64,000 bases of DNA. It comes from Epithemia pelagica (lineage: Eukaryota; Bacillariophyta; Bacillariophyceae; Surirellales; Surirellaceae). Positions 9,491-19,077 of this stretch are shown here, piece by piece (position 1 is the first letter of the stretch; every line of letters begins with the position of its first letter). The notes beneath the pieces were generated by a model that worked only from the letters and a program-made list of their open reading frames with translations, ran no database searches and was not told the origin of the DNA. Location of the stretch: NCBI GenBank assembly GCA_946965045.2, contig OX337239.1, forward strand, positions 992,001 through 1,056,000, given 5' to 3'. The position numbers and the translations under genes are program-made.

Positions 9491-10882
9491 CTATATCCGT
9501 GTGCTATTGTAGGCACCGGCCGTCACTGCTGCAGCCGCGGAGACATCCGACTCTTGTTGTTGTTTCCCAGGGAGTCGTCCCAGCATGGAATTGACCATCC
9601 GACCCACATTGCCCACTACGGTACGAATGACGGATCCCTTGCGCATGACTGCATCGTATTCTTGTCCTTCCACCGCAATGCGTTGGTAATGTTCTTGTAA
9701 GGTAATGGTCCCATACTTTTCCTTGGGATGGGTCGTGACCATGTCTTCGACGGCATAATACTTGCCGATGCGAGCAGTTTCGGCAGCATCCTCCAAGCCG
9801 ACACTTCCGGTAATATCGGCCAACCATTGGAGACTGTCAATAATGGCATCAAACAAACACAGTGGGGTCTGCACATAGTACGCTGCTTGACCAGTGGCTC
9901 GAAAAATCATTTCTCCCTGTTGTCGCATGGTGATGGGTTCGTCGGGTCGACCCAAATTGATAATTTGATTGCAACGGGAGGGATCCTTGGCGGAGTCGAC
10001 CAAGTAGGTGGCCAAATCCGACTCGGCAATGGGATTGCATTTGGTAACCGTGCCATCCCCAAACAAAATATAGGGTGAACCGTTTTGAACACTTTCCAAT
10101 TGACCCGACACTGATTTGAAAAACGCAGTGGGTCGAACAATGGTCCATGTCATGTCCGACTGGGCTTGCAAGGCGGCTTCAAATTTGAGCTTGGCATGTT
10201 GAAATTGCAACCAAGGATTACGGACACAAAAGGCTGACAACAAGACAAAGTGTCGAGCACCAGTTGCTTGACCCGCTTGCAAACAATTCAATGTGGCTTG
10301 ATAATCAATGGCATAGGCATCCTTCTTGACCCCACTACGACTTGCCAAACAGCTGACAATTAAATCCGTCGAAGAAGCAGCACTCTGTGTGTCGTCCTTG
10401 TTGTTGTTGGGTTGCGCTGCCAATTGTCCCTGAAAGACTGTTTTCAATTGCTCCACATTGCTCACGTCGCATTCCACGACGGTCGCCCCTTGAAAGGATT
10501 TGGCGTACAAGGCTTGACCTTCTTCGGAATCCACAACCTTGGTTCGATCTCGCACCAAGGCGTACGTGTCGTACCCTTGTTGGACACATTCTTGCACCAC
10601 TGCCTTGCCAATGTATCCCGTTGCACCCGCGACAATAGCTCGTTTTGGGGGAGTGTTGCTGCTGGGAGTCGTCGAGCTGCTGGACGACGACGAGGACGAC
10701 GAAATTTTGGTTGTGGTTGTTGCTTCCGAGGTCATGGCCGACAACCAGCAGGAAGCTTCTTGGTAGGCCCGGCTACGTGTCGGACGCGAAACTGCAAAGG
10801 CATTGGTGCAACTCGGAACCGACGCTCCGAGGAGCAACCACCAACACCACCATAGTCGCATGGTCATATTTCTTGTTGTCAT
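9491..10882 (-). CDS. DVR: Divinyl chlorophyllide a 8-vinyl-reductase (BciA/DVR type), paralog A, plastid
   Basis: Reduces the 8-vinyl group of divinyl chlorophyllide or its precursors with NADPH, giving the monovinyl form in chlorophyll synthesis. It is a 463-residue protein. The N-terminus is a bipartite presequence: a hydrophobic signal core (about residues 9-28) ending [10 protein letters not shown], then a Ser/Thr-rich transit part including a long Ser run (about 60-70). The Rossmann fold begins at [14 protein letters not shown] (about 83). Family blocks follow: [77 protein letters not shown] and [10 protein letters not shown]. These match plant DVR. The C-terminal 50 residues are specific to this copy. 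It is head-to-head with a close paralog at 11250, with 367 bp between the two starts. Confidence 0.93.
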   Translation of the reverse strand: MTTRNMTMRLWWCWWLLLGASVPSCTNAFAVSRPTRSRAYQEASCWLSAMTSEATTTTKISSSSSSSSSSTTPSSNTPPKRAIVAGATGYIGKAVVQECVQQGYDTYALVRDRTKVVDSEEGQALYAKSFQGATVVECDVSNVEQLKTVFQGQLAAQPNNNKDDTQSAASSTDLIVSCLASRSGVKKDAYAIDYQATLNCLQAGQATGARHFVLLSAFCVRNPWLQFQHAKLKFEAALQAQSDMTWTIVRPTAFFKSVSGQLESVQNGSPYILFGDGTVTKCNPIAESDLATYLVDSAKDPSRCNQIINLGRPDEPITMRQQGEMIFRATGQAAYYVQTPLCLFDAIIDSLQWLADITGSVGLEDAAETARIGKYYAVEDMVTTHPKEKYGTITLQEHYQRIAVEGQEYDAVMRKGSVIRTVVGNVGRMVNSMLGRLPGKQQQESDVSAAAAVTAGAYNSTRI

Positions 10883-11249
10883 TCTTCCACCAGATTGTCA
10901 AGAGACTAGTTCTTCGTCTCTCTCTCCCTCTCTCTATTTCAATGATGGAAATCAACGATGGCACATAGAACTGTATCACACACACCAGTTGAGTTGGTGG
11001 AGAATGTGGGCTACTGTGAAGTTGATGGGCGAAAGAAAAATAGAAGTTCAAAATCGAGTTTAGTCGCTTTCAATCGCATAAAACGGCACTTGAAGGACCC
11101 GACAAAATCTTGCGTATCCCAATCTTCGTTTGTGTTTTCTTTGTGTTGTGTTGGACCCACACCATCCTAGCATCCACAAGAAGGACAACACACTGCGACG
11201 CTTGAGAGGGAGGCATCGTGTAACTCAAGGAGATTGAAAAAAGACAATA
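10883..11249. promoter_or_regulatory. Shared divergent promoter region of the two DVR paralogs
   Basis: 367 bp separate the start codons of two oppositely oriented DVR genes, so both promoters and both 5' leaders must fit here. A CT-rich tract (about 10916-10940) precedes the minus-strand gene's start. No canonical TATA box or palindromic operator stands out. That it is shared is inference from geometry. Confidence 0.6.
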
Positions 11250-12488
11250 ATGATGGTTTCCTCCCCCCGTTTCCGATATGAGCACCTGTTTTCTGTGGCG
11301 GCCTTGTTCATGGCATGGACCACAACGACGACGACGACGTTGGCCTTTTCCGTCGTGCCCTCCGTGCGACCACCAACACATGTGAGCCGCAGCAGCCATG
11401 GAATGACCTCCCAGTCGTCGTTTTCTTCGACGGCATTGTTTGCCACCAATAACAATAACAAGATTGCCGTCATTGCCGGTGCGACGGGTTATATTGGCAA
11501 GGCGGTCGTTCGCGAAAGTGTTCGACAAGGCTACGAGACCTATGCCTTGGTACGGAATCAAGCCAAGGTCGAGTCGGACGAAGGTCAAGCCTTGTATGGA
11601 GAATCCTTCCAAGGTGCTACCATTGTCGAATGCGATGTGTGTGAACCCACCAATCTGCAACAAACCTTGCAAGACCTTTCCAAAGACAAGAAGAAAAAGA
11701 TTGATGTCATTGTCAGCTGTTTGGCAAGTCGAAGTGGTGTCAAGAAGGATGCCTATGCCATTGATTATCAAGCCACATTGAATTGTTTACAAGCCGGTCA
11801 AGCCGTCGGTGCTCGACACTTTGTCTTGTTGTCAGCATTTTGTGTCAAGAATCCCTGGTTGCAATTCCAACAAGCCAAGTTGAAATTTGAAGCAGCCTTG
11901 CAAGAACAAACCGACATGACATGGACCATTGTTCGACCGACGGCCTTTTTCAAATCAGTGTCGGGACAACTGGAAGTTGTGCAATCTGGTGCCCCCTATG
12001 TCATGTTTGGAGATGGCGAAGTGACTCGGTGCAATCCCATTGCCGAGTCGGATTTGGCCACCTACTTGGTCGATTCCGCCAAGGAACCGTCGCGACGGAA
12101 TCAAATCATCAATTTGGGTGGTCCCGACGAACCCTTGACTATGCAACGACAGGGGGAAATGTTGTTTCAGGCCATTGGGAAGGAACCCAACTTCTTTTAT
12201 GCTCCCCTATGGTTGTTTGATACCATTATTGATAGTCTTCAATGGTTGGCCAATGTGACTGGTAGTGAAGCCTTGGAAAATGCCGCCGAGACGGGACGAA
12301 TTGGCAAGTATTATGCCGTTGAGGATATGCTGACAACTGACCCCAAGGAAAAGTATGGCACCATTACCCTGCAAGAACATTTTGATCGCATTGCGGTGGA
12401 AGGACAAGAATACGATCCCTACACGACAATGTTTGCCAAGAAACCCACCAACAAAGCCAAGGCCGAAGAAGAAACAACTTCTGTCTAA
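11250..12488 (+). CDS. DVR: Divinyl chlorophyllide a 8-vinyl-reductase (BciA/DVR type), paralog B, plastid
   Basis: Second copy of the 8-vinyl-reductase, 412 residues. The presequence has a hydrophobic core (about residues 12-33) ending TLA|FSVVP, then a Ser-rich transit segment. The Rossmann motif [14 protein letters not shown] starts near residue 73. The block [20 protein letters not shown] is identical to that in paralog A. Other shared blocks are [44 protein letters not shown] and [19 protein letters not shown]. Relative to A it lacks the poly-Ser linker and has a short Lys/Glu-rich C-terminus. The conservation suggests both encode active enzymes. Difference in role (light regime, substrate preference) cannot be read from sequence. 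M2 (11253) is an equally possible start. Confidence 0.93.
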   Translation: MMVSSPRFRYEHLFSVAALFMAWTTTTTTTLAFSVVPSVRPPTHVSRSSHGMTSQSSFSSTALFATNNNNKIAVIAGATGYIGKAVVRESVRQGYETYALVRNQAKVESDEGQALYGESFQGATIVECDVCEPTNLQQTLQDLSKDKKKKIDVIVSCLASRSGVKKDAYAIDYQATLNCLQAGQAVGARHFVLLSAFCVKNPWLQFQQAKLKFEAALQEQTDMTWTIVRPTAFFKSVSGQLEVVQSGAPYVMFGDGEVTRCNPIAESDLATYLVDSAKEPSRRNQIINLGGPDEPLTMQRQGEMLFQAIGKEPNFFYAPLWLFDTIIDSLQWLANVTGSEALENAAETGRIGKYYAVEDMLTTDPKEKYGTITLQEHFDRIAVEGQEYDPYTTMFAKKPTNKAKAEEETTSV

Positions 12489-13295
12489 GTTCGGGACAAG
12501 AAATTGCTTAACTATAACTTGCGAAAAAAAGAGAGTGAACGTTCCTCTCGTCGAAACATTCTTGCCCCTACTCTGTTCACAATATATATATTTAGTTATT
12601 GTTAGTAGTAGCGTTGATACGCTCAACGGCGTGGGTTACCCTGTCCGACCAGTGTGGATCGAATGTGGCGTTTACGCCTTGTTGTGTCTTTCGATCATTC
12701 ATCGGATTTCACATGAAGAGCTCCGGTTTGATGGATCCTTGTGTTTTTCTTCCCCTTGACAAGAACAGAAACTGTATCGAGAAGAACAGCAACCGAACAG
12801 CAAGAAGGTGACATCGGGCAAATCATCCCACTTGCCGTTCCGTGGCGTTGCATACTCGAAGGTTGGATATCGGACTCGCAGTAGAGCACGCTGGAGCTTA
12901 TTTCTGTAGAGAGTGGAGCGCTTTCACTAATTCGGATACACTCTCCTTCTGCATGAACATGACATTGAACCTCTGTTCCCCTCTCTAACCATTCTATGGC
13001 AGTTCGTTCATGCTATCTGTAACGCAAAAGACGTGACATATATGGTTCTATTGGCATTGTATGCATTACATGTATCGGTAACATTCCTCTGGCACTGCGA
13101 AACCCCCACTGGCGTCGACAGTGTAGACTATAAGGTTCTCGACCATGGCAGTTGCAGTTTGGTTAATTATTGATGGTGTGTCTCATGCATGCGAGTTCCA
13201 GGGGTCCGACAGACACGATAATATGTAGTTTTGGATCCAGGACTCTTTGATCACACACATACACTAGTTTCGTTGGAGCGCGCAACACGCACTGT
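12489..13295. other. Convergent intergenic region, about 800 bp
   Basis: Between the 3' ends of DVR paralog B and the small plastid protein gene. It contains an AT-rich ATATATAT stretch near 12582-12592. I find no credible coding frame or repeat. Confidence 0.45.
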
Positions 13296-13758
13296 TTAAA
13301 ATTGGTTGGGATCGGGCAAGTTGGTCAAAATGACAGCGGCCAAACCGGCAGCTCCCACCAATCCACCAGCGGCAAACAAGGCAGATAGTGTCTTTTCTTC
13401 CGATGATCGAGAGGAGACTTCCATTTTGGGTTCAATCGCCCACACATTGGATTTGCCATCTTGGTCGACCGACACACCTCGTTCCATGCTCGAACTAGTA
13501 GAAGTGGTCATGACGGGAGGTTCTTCCAAATCCGTGCTCATGGCAACACGAGACGTTTGCTTGGTCATTGGGGCGACTAAGGTTGCAAAACAAGCAATGA
13601 TTCCAAACAATAATACACCGAGGCAACATGAAACCAGTGAGATACCGGTCCATAAAACACAAGAGAAAATTGCGAACACATCATCACTCGACCTCACCTG
13701 TAAATGCTTGGGCGCCAGCGACCAACAAGAAAAGAGCGAGGAAGGAGAAACGAGCCAT
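13296..13758 (-). CDS. Small plastid-targeted single-span membrane protein, spliced
   Basis: Two exons, 13698-13758 and 13296-13576, joined across a GTGAGG...TTAG intron of 121 nt, give a 113-residue protein. Exon 1 encodes almost exactly a signal peptide, MARFSFLALFLLVAGAQA|FT, ending in an A|F plastid motif. Exon 2 starts VAPMTKQTSR and continues as a hydrophilic Ser/Glu-rich segment (about residues 33-80). A single membrane span follows, LFAAGGLVGAAGLAAVIL, and the protein ends LPDPNQF. The layout (presequence, soluble part of about 60 residues, one C-terminal span, short tail) suits a thylakoid or envelope membrane subunit. I do not recognise the family. The unspliced reading is open through the intron on one strand and gives a misleadingly long frame starting at 14057. 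Confidence 0.78.
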
Positions 13759-14100
13759 GGTTGCGTATAACGTTGTTTGTTTGGAGTTGCTTTTGGTTTA
13801 TTGTGACAGTGTTCAAGATCGCTGCGCTCAATTGACATTCCCACAGTGAGTCTTCCAACAGACAAGAAGACGTGGTTTTCGCGCAATCGGAAGATGACGG
13901 TAGCAACGGACCAATGAGAGTTTGTAGCACCGCGGTTGGCATGTGATTTGCCCGTATGACGTGGTCGATACGATTCCATCGTCACGCACCAAACGCGGCA
14001 GCTGTGACATCTCGTACAAAAGCGACTGAGGTCGCGGAATTCCGATTGGGTCCCCAAGATTTGAGTCCTGTTTGACGTTGGGTGTCAGACGAATCTTTCA
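13759..14100. promoter_or_regulatory. Upstream region of the small plastid protein gene
   Basis: Non-coding stretch upstream of the start at 13758; expected to hold its promoter and 5' leader. The open frame running through it on the minus strand has no protein-like features before the true start. Confidence 0.4.
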
Positions 14101-14156
14101 AACTCACACCGAGATTTTTTTACAAGTAGAAGGAACCTGACTAACTCCATGCCAGA

Positions 14157-14336
14157 CTGTGTAGGTAGTTCGTCTCACATTTTTATACTACAGTAGGAAT
14201 TTTTTGTACGACCGGGAAGTAGTTTCGTGCGAGTCGCGCGGTTTCCCTCTCGTGTGTGACACTTGTATGACACTTGTGTGACACTTGTGTGACACTTTGT
14301 GACATAGCTTCCAGGAATTTCTCACTACCTACACAG
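14157..14336. repeat. 180-bp fold-back element with 13-bp inverted ends
   Basis: CTGTGTAGGTAGT at 14157-14169 is matched in inverse orientation by ACTACCTACACAG at 14324-14336. Between them is a four-copy 11-bp tandem repeat, TGTGACACTTG-type, at 14255-14298. A further inverted pair, GGGAAGTAGT (14214-14223) and ACTACTTCCC (14356-14365), straddles the right end. No clear target duplication is visible, so a MITE identity is only a suggestion. Confidence 0.5.
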
Positions 14337-14559
14337 CTTGATAGGGAGTAAGTTTACTACTTCCCTGTGTCTGGCCGTCCTCTCGCGTCGGGCGCGCCCG
14401 GCTTGTCGGGAGAATGACTCGACGGGCAATTGTCTTGTCGGGCGTGCGCCCTCCTCGACCATTGCCCTCCTCGTCATACTACCCTCCGCGCCGGGCGGTC
14501 CCTCCTTGAAAGGACTCGACACCGGGAAGTATTAATACTAATTTGGCAGTCTGACTAAA

Positions 14560-14750
14560 TTTGGTGGGCGGATTTCTGGGGTCACCGCGATGCCACCGTA
14601 GAAAACTTTGACAAAGCCCAGAACGAGATCTGTCGATTGGGCACTTCAAAATGTGTTTTTGTCGCCAAATGGATGAAGGAAAGTTTAAATTGGTAGTCTA
14701 ACTCAGCTACCTGCCCACACACAGTCTCGATCAGATTTGGTGAAGTCTAG
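14560..14750 (+). pseudogene. Decayed coding fragment, possibly from a transposable element
   Basis: A plus-strand frame reads protein-like from about 14570 (FWGHRDATVENFDKAQNEIC and on to FVAKWMKESLNW) before a TAG. It has no start codon and no continuation. It sits among repeats that share a GGGAAGTA motif (14214, 14523, 15944). The parent family is not recognised. Confidence 0.35.
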
Positions 14751-14781
14751 CAAGAAATGATAATGACAAAGTCAGCATCCA

Positions 14782-15246
14782 TCAAGGTAACGTGAATGCA
14801 TAGTGTGTACCCAACAACTTCATTGTTGTCAACATGCAACGTCTACCTTCAGCTCCAACAGTATCATTATCAGCACACATCGTGTACATCATGCTAAACC
14901 CTATGTGATGATTGGATTTGTGTTCATCGAGATGAACCTTCATTCTGATACCCAACTTACTCTTGGATTCTTTGTTGAAGACAGGACAAACAGCACCACA
15001 GATCATCTTGAGGTAATCAAAGGACACAGGCATCTCCTTCTGACCATTGTACTCATACCAAACAGACCTGATGATACACGCAGGAACCACTGTTGACATT
15101 CTCGCTGTGTCTTGTCCAACAGAACTGACATCTATCTCGACTCGAAGGGAACCAGCAGTAGAATGAACAACAAGAACTTGATCCTGTCTATTGAGAAAGC
15201 CATGAAGGACATGAAAGACAATGATTAGGGAACAAAATCCGATTAA
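14782..15246 (-). pseudogene. Orphan open frame, unknown, in repeat-rich region
   Basis: The minus-strand frame is open from about 15246 to a stop at 14782; the first ATG is at 15099 (105 codons). The text is reasonably protein-like (for example EYNGQKEMPVSFDYLKMICG and KLGIRMKVHLDEHKSNHHIG) but matches no family I know. The plus strand of the same stretch also has a partly open frame. It may be a fragment of an old transposon or a lineage-specific gene remnant. Confidence 0.3.
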
Positions 15247-15249
15247 TTA

Positions 15250-16000
15250 GTGTTACAGTGTGAAGTTACGTGTTAATTCACGTGATAGCCCTCATAAACA
15301 TTTTGGTCCAAATTAGTACGGGCTATCGCGGATCGCGGTGCCAAATTGTCAGGTAGACCAGATATTTGCCAGAATCCAGAAATCCAGAAAATCCAAAATA
15401 ACTCGACCGGGCGTTTATCTTTTTCAAAATAAAGGTTATCACCAGATAGAGCTCGTCGAGCTCTGTCGATTCCGCTGCAAGTCAAATTTTTGACAAATAT
15501 GTCAGTCATTTCACTTTTTTAGTGACCGCACAAACTACTTAACAAAAAAGTCAAAATACTCTATGGGTATATCAATCCACGTCACTCCACGTATGCCTAA
15601 TCTATAGGGAGTGTTCGCCCAGGACTCACCTCCTCTTCGTTTGTAAGTGATCATTGATCTTGTGATACCATAGGAGACCATGGACTCTACAAGAGAGTCG
15701 GGTTGTCCATTGGTGTTGATGAGACAAGTGGTTTTTGGGGTTTTGTATGAAAATGGGAAATTAGCGATTTCAGAACAAGCAGCCGTCAAAATACGAAGTT
15801 CTGACTATCGTACGAAAAGTACATTACAATACGCTTCATATGTGACAAACAGTAGGCCTATAACATATTGGTCATTGAAATATCACAGATCGAAAACAGC
15901 AAAGAGTGTGAATACTAGTTTAGTTTCTTTCCCACCTAGGGCCGGGAAGTAATTCTACTTCTTAGTTCGCTAAATGCGCACGCCGGTTTTTGATCTTGGT
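15250..16000. other. Repeat-like intergenic stretch with short orphan frames
   Basis: Two short minus-strand frames (15273-15509 and 15535-15789) and a plus frame (15680-15952) are open but unrecognised. CCGGGAAGTA at 15942-15951 matches copies near 14212 and 14521, suggesting that the intervening DNA was built from related repeats. No gene is claimed. Confidence 0.3.
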
Positions 16001-16003
16001 GTA

Positions 16004-16210
16004 GACTAGACAGTCGTCACTCGCACTTCTGTCGCGTCCTCCAAAACTACATCATCAGTCATCAAAGATTCTTCGGCGGTCGGTAGGTCCTCAAGTTTGC
16101 TATCGTCCATTTGGATCACTGGGGGAGTGGTCTTCGGGATACTGAAGGCAAACCTCGCTTTGAGGCCTTCAAGTCGCCTTTGATCGTTGCAAAATCACAA
16201 ATTTGGAAAA
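16004..16210 (-). pseudogene. C-terminal protein fragment, unknown
   Basis: The minus-strand reading gives LEGLKARFAFSIPKTTPPV followed by an acidic stretch (MDDSKLEDLPTAEESLM...) and ends at a TAG near 16004. A stop lies just upstream and there is no initiating ATG ahead of the ordered part, so it looks like the tail of a broken gene, probably an old element. Confidence 0.33.
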
Positions 16211-16387
16211 TGACGATATTGTCATCATTTTTTGAATCACGAGTTGTTGGTCATAACTCACGTGGCATTTTGTTAATTGGATTGCAATTTTGTTATGTAT
16301 TTTTGGTGACAAATTTGTCAGTGACCGGGCCAAAAAAAGTGCCGGGCTGAAAGGGTTAACATTGAAATACGGCAACATGGTCGTGAC

Positions 16388-16680
16388 TCAGAATTTATGG
16401 CGTGACTCATGCGCCAAACCGTCAGGTTGTAGTTGGCTGACGCGTGTAAAGTGTGATGGCAAAGGGGCCGAACGATGTGCTGGTGTGATGTTCGGTACTT
16501 CTTCTTTGGTGGATCTGTCGCGTTGGACGATTTCCAGACCCACCAGGGCGAAGTTTTGCCGTAGATCATCGTTCTTTGTGGACTTGACACCCCTCAATTG
16601 GCCACCTCACACAAGAACCACAACAATCGGTGTACCATTGTCAATAAAATACTTGGCAGATTGTCAGTAGTTGTTGGCTC
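16388..16680 (-). pseudogene. Decayed coding fragment, possible transposon remnant
   Basis: The minus-strand frame reads QSAKYFIDNGTPIVVVLV, then a TGA, then GGQLRGVKSTKNDDLRQNFA and continues to KEEVPNITPAHRS, ending at 16388. The text on both sides of the stop is protein-like, so this appears to be one interrupted frame. It lies within the same repeat-rich interval as the fragments at 14.6 and 16.0 kb. Confidence 0.33.
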
Positions 16681-16889
16681 ATTGTACATCTGCCTCTATT
16701 GTTGTTCTGTGCTGACTCATTCTTCTTAACATCCTTGTATTATCCAAACAACCTGCATAGTCAATAGTTGCCGAGTGTTGCTACCGGTGGCATTCTTTGG
16801 CATTCTCTCGAGTATTGGGGTTTTTTCGTAGACCCTTTTCATAACGATCAACAACCCTTGATTGCTGCAACGTAAGTCCATCCCTTGAC

Positions 16890-16913
16890 ATGATGATGAT
16901 GATGATGATGATT
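16890..16913. repeat. (TGA)n microsatellite
   Basis: About eight tandem TGA/ATG units in the region upstream of the MFS carrier gene. Confidence 0.8.
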
Positions 16914-17105
16914 ACGAATCATTGTTGATTTCAAGAGCGGACTGTCGTGGCGTTCTCGCTTTCCTTGACACTCAAACCAAAGCTTTCTCACTCCTTTGCA
17001 CCTTCCATTTCTTGCCACACCAGCTAACTGCGTTCACCAGCAACCGATCATTTCATTTGCACTGTGCGACCATACATTGCTCTTTCTTGTACACAACCAG
17101 ACACC

Positions 17106-18764
17106 ATGACACGTAGAACGACTGTCCTTCTTGTGGGTGCCTTGTTATCATGGGTTCCGTCGACTGAGGCCTTTACGTTGCAACAACCACAATCAATATC
17201 GCGTGTTGATTTCAATGCGAGGAGAATAATAGAACAACCATTCGTACGGAATACTGGAGGAGTGAAGGACCATGCTACTCGAGGCTCAACAACAACACAA
17301 TCACAGTTGTTCATGTCGCCCAACAAGGAATTGCAATACGACGAAACAACGAAACCACAGGTATACCCTCAACGATGGATTCAGTTGGGTTACTTGTCTG
17401 TTCTGGCCCTGATTTCCGACTGGATTTGTTTTTCCGTCGCGGCTGTTCCTAGTACTTACGAACAAGCGTTTCATCATTCAGCTGCTCAATTGATTGACTT
17501 TTTCTTGTTTACCAATGTCGTCACTTCCTTCCTGGTAACGGATTTGGTGGATAAGTTTGGTTTGAAAAAGGCCATCCAGGGTGCTGCTGTCCTCATGGCC
17601 GTTGGATGTTGGTTCCGATCGGGCCTGTCCTTTCTACCCGTCATTCCTCAGGCGCCTCATTTAATGTCCTATGCCTCGGTCGTCATTGGTACCATTATGG
17701 TGGGTGCAGCCCAACCCTTTTTCCAATGTACACCACCTGTCTTGTCGGCTACCTGGTTTGCCTCTTCGGAACGTGCCACGAGTACCGCCATTGCCCTCAA
17801 TTTTAATCAAATTGGCATTGCCACTGCCTTTTTGGTGGGCGGCGCCATGGCGACTACCGTACCGGGCCTTGAATCCTACTTTGGTTTGATTGCCATGTTT
17901 TCCACCGTCACAGCCATTGGTACACTGTTCCAATTTCAAAATGAACCTCCCATTCCGCCCTCGGCATCGGAATTGGAGAAGAAACTCAAACAATTTGAAG
18001 AGCCACCCTTTTTGGAATCGGTGCAAAAGTTTTTCCAAACACGAGGGTTCAGCAATGCACTCGCCGCCTTTATTTGTTCTATTAGTATCACCAACATTGT
18101 CGGAGCCTTTTTGGACGATATCATGTATCGAGGGGGTATCACGAATCAACTCAACATCGATTTGGCTGGTGCCGGTTTTGAATTGGCGATTTTGATTGGT
18201 GGTATTATCATTGGTGGATTTGTGGACAAGACCAAGGAATACAAAAAGGTTACCATGGCGTGTCTGATTGCCACGATCGTCATGTCAATACCACTGGGCT
18301 TGACGGATCATTCCATGGGGAAAGAACCTCTCCTGTTGGTCATGTCCTTGTTGGGATTAGGCATGGCAGCCGGACCGGTCCAACCCATTAATGCCGAATT
18401 GGCCGTCGATGTGACGTATCCCGGTGATGAAACGGCGGTGGAATCGGTGCAACAAATTGGTGGTAACTTGATTTCGGCACTTTTGATTCCCTTGGCCGAA
18501 TTCCTCTCCAAACGTGACTTTAACCTCTTGTCGGGAGTTCCATTTTTGGAATCCGACATTCGGGGAGATTCCTTGTTAATGGTTGGTCTGGCACTGATGA
18601 CCTTGACCTATTTTAATACCTTTGATGCCCCCCTTGCCAGAACACTGGCCGATACATCCGAACAGCGAGACTCGAGCGACCAAAATATGCTTTCCTCGGT
18701 CAATGGCTCTTCCTCACTGCCTGCGGCACAAGATATCGAGTCGGTCATTGTTTCCGATTCGTAA
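17106..18764 (+). CDS. FLVCR-like MFS transporter with plastid-type presequence
   Basis: A 552-residue, roughly 12-span major facilitator. The start is placed at the ATG at 17106 because it begins a clean signal core (about residues 4-20) ending STEA|FTLQQP. An earlier in-frame ATG at 17064 would put 14 hydrophilic residues in front of it. A hydrophilic 70-residue transit-like segment follows before the first span (LGYLSVLALISDWICFSV). Overall texture resembles the FLVCR group (heme, choline or ethanolamine carriers in animals): long first loop, DLVDKFGLKKAI between spans 2 and 3, and a central cytosolic loop with ELEKKLKQFEEPPFLESVQK. The location would be plastid envelope or another plastid membrane. 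Substrate not inferable. Confidence 0.82.
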   Translation: MTRRTTVLLVGALLSWVPSTEAFTLQQPQSISRVDFNARRIIEQPFVRNTGGVKDHATRGSTTTQSQLFMSPNKELQYDETTKPQVYPQRWIQLGYLSVLALISDWICFSVAAVPSTYEQAFHHSAAQLIDFFLFTNVVTSFLVTDLVDKFGLKKAIQGAAVLMAVGCWFRSGLSFLPVIPQAPHLMSYASVVIGTIMVGAAQPFFQCTPPVLSATWFASSERATSTAIALNFNQIGIATAFLVGGAMATTVPGLESYFGLIAMFSTVTAIGTLFQFQNEPPIPPSASELEKKLKQFEEPPFLESVQKFFQTRGFSNALAAFICSISITNIVGAFLDDIMYRGGITNQLNIDLAGAGFELAILIGGIIIGGFVDKTKEYKKVTMACLIATIVMSIPLGLTDHSMGKEPLLLVMSLLGLGMAAGPVQPINAELAVDVTYPGDETAVESVQQIGGNLISALLIPLAEFLSKRDFNLLSGVPFLESDIRGDSLLMVGLALMTLTYFNTFDAPLARTLADTSEQRDSSDQNMLSSVNGSSSLPAAQDIESVIVSDS

Positions 18765-19077
18765 TGACACATGTGTAAGAAAGGACACAAGAGTCCCTGT
18801 CCGTTGCTGCTGCTACTACTACAGATTGTAAAAAGCTTTGAGAACCTTTTCTGCATCAAACTTTCTTTGTCTCGTAAGGTACATATCTATGAACAGTTCA
18901 ACTTGTAGGACCTTGGTCTAAGGGAATGACCACACCTCCTTTCCCCGATTCGTTTCTGGTCTTGGTACTATCACAATCACATTTTCTTCACCAACTGTTT
19001 GTTTGCATTCTTCTTATGAAAGTAGATATCGTAGAGGGTCATGTTATAGAAAAAGTTACTGGGGACGAATTGTTGTT
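18765..19077. other. Convergent intergenic region
   Basis: 312 bp between the 3' ends of the MFS carrier and DAHP synthase genes; no supported feature. Confidence 0.5.

Noticed and set aside
13296-14057. 253-codon continuous minus-strand frame as a single-exon gene
   Set aside because: The presequence with A|F motif lies in another frame at 13698-13758 and splices neatly into this frame at 13576; upstream residues look non-coding.
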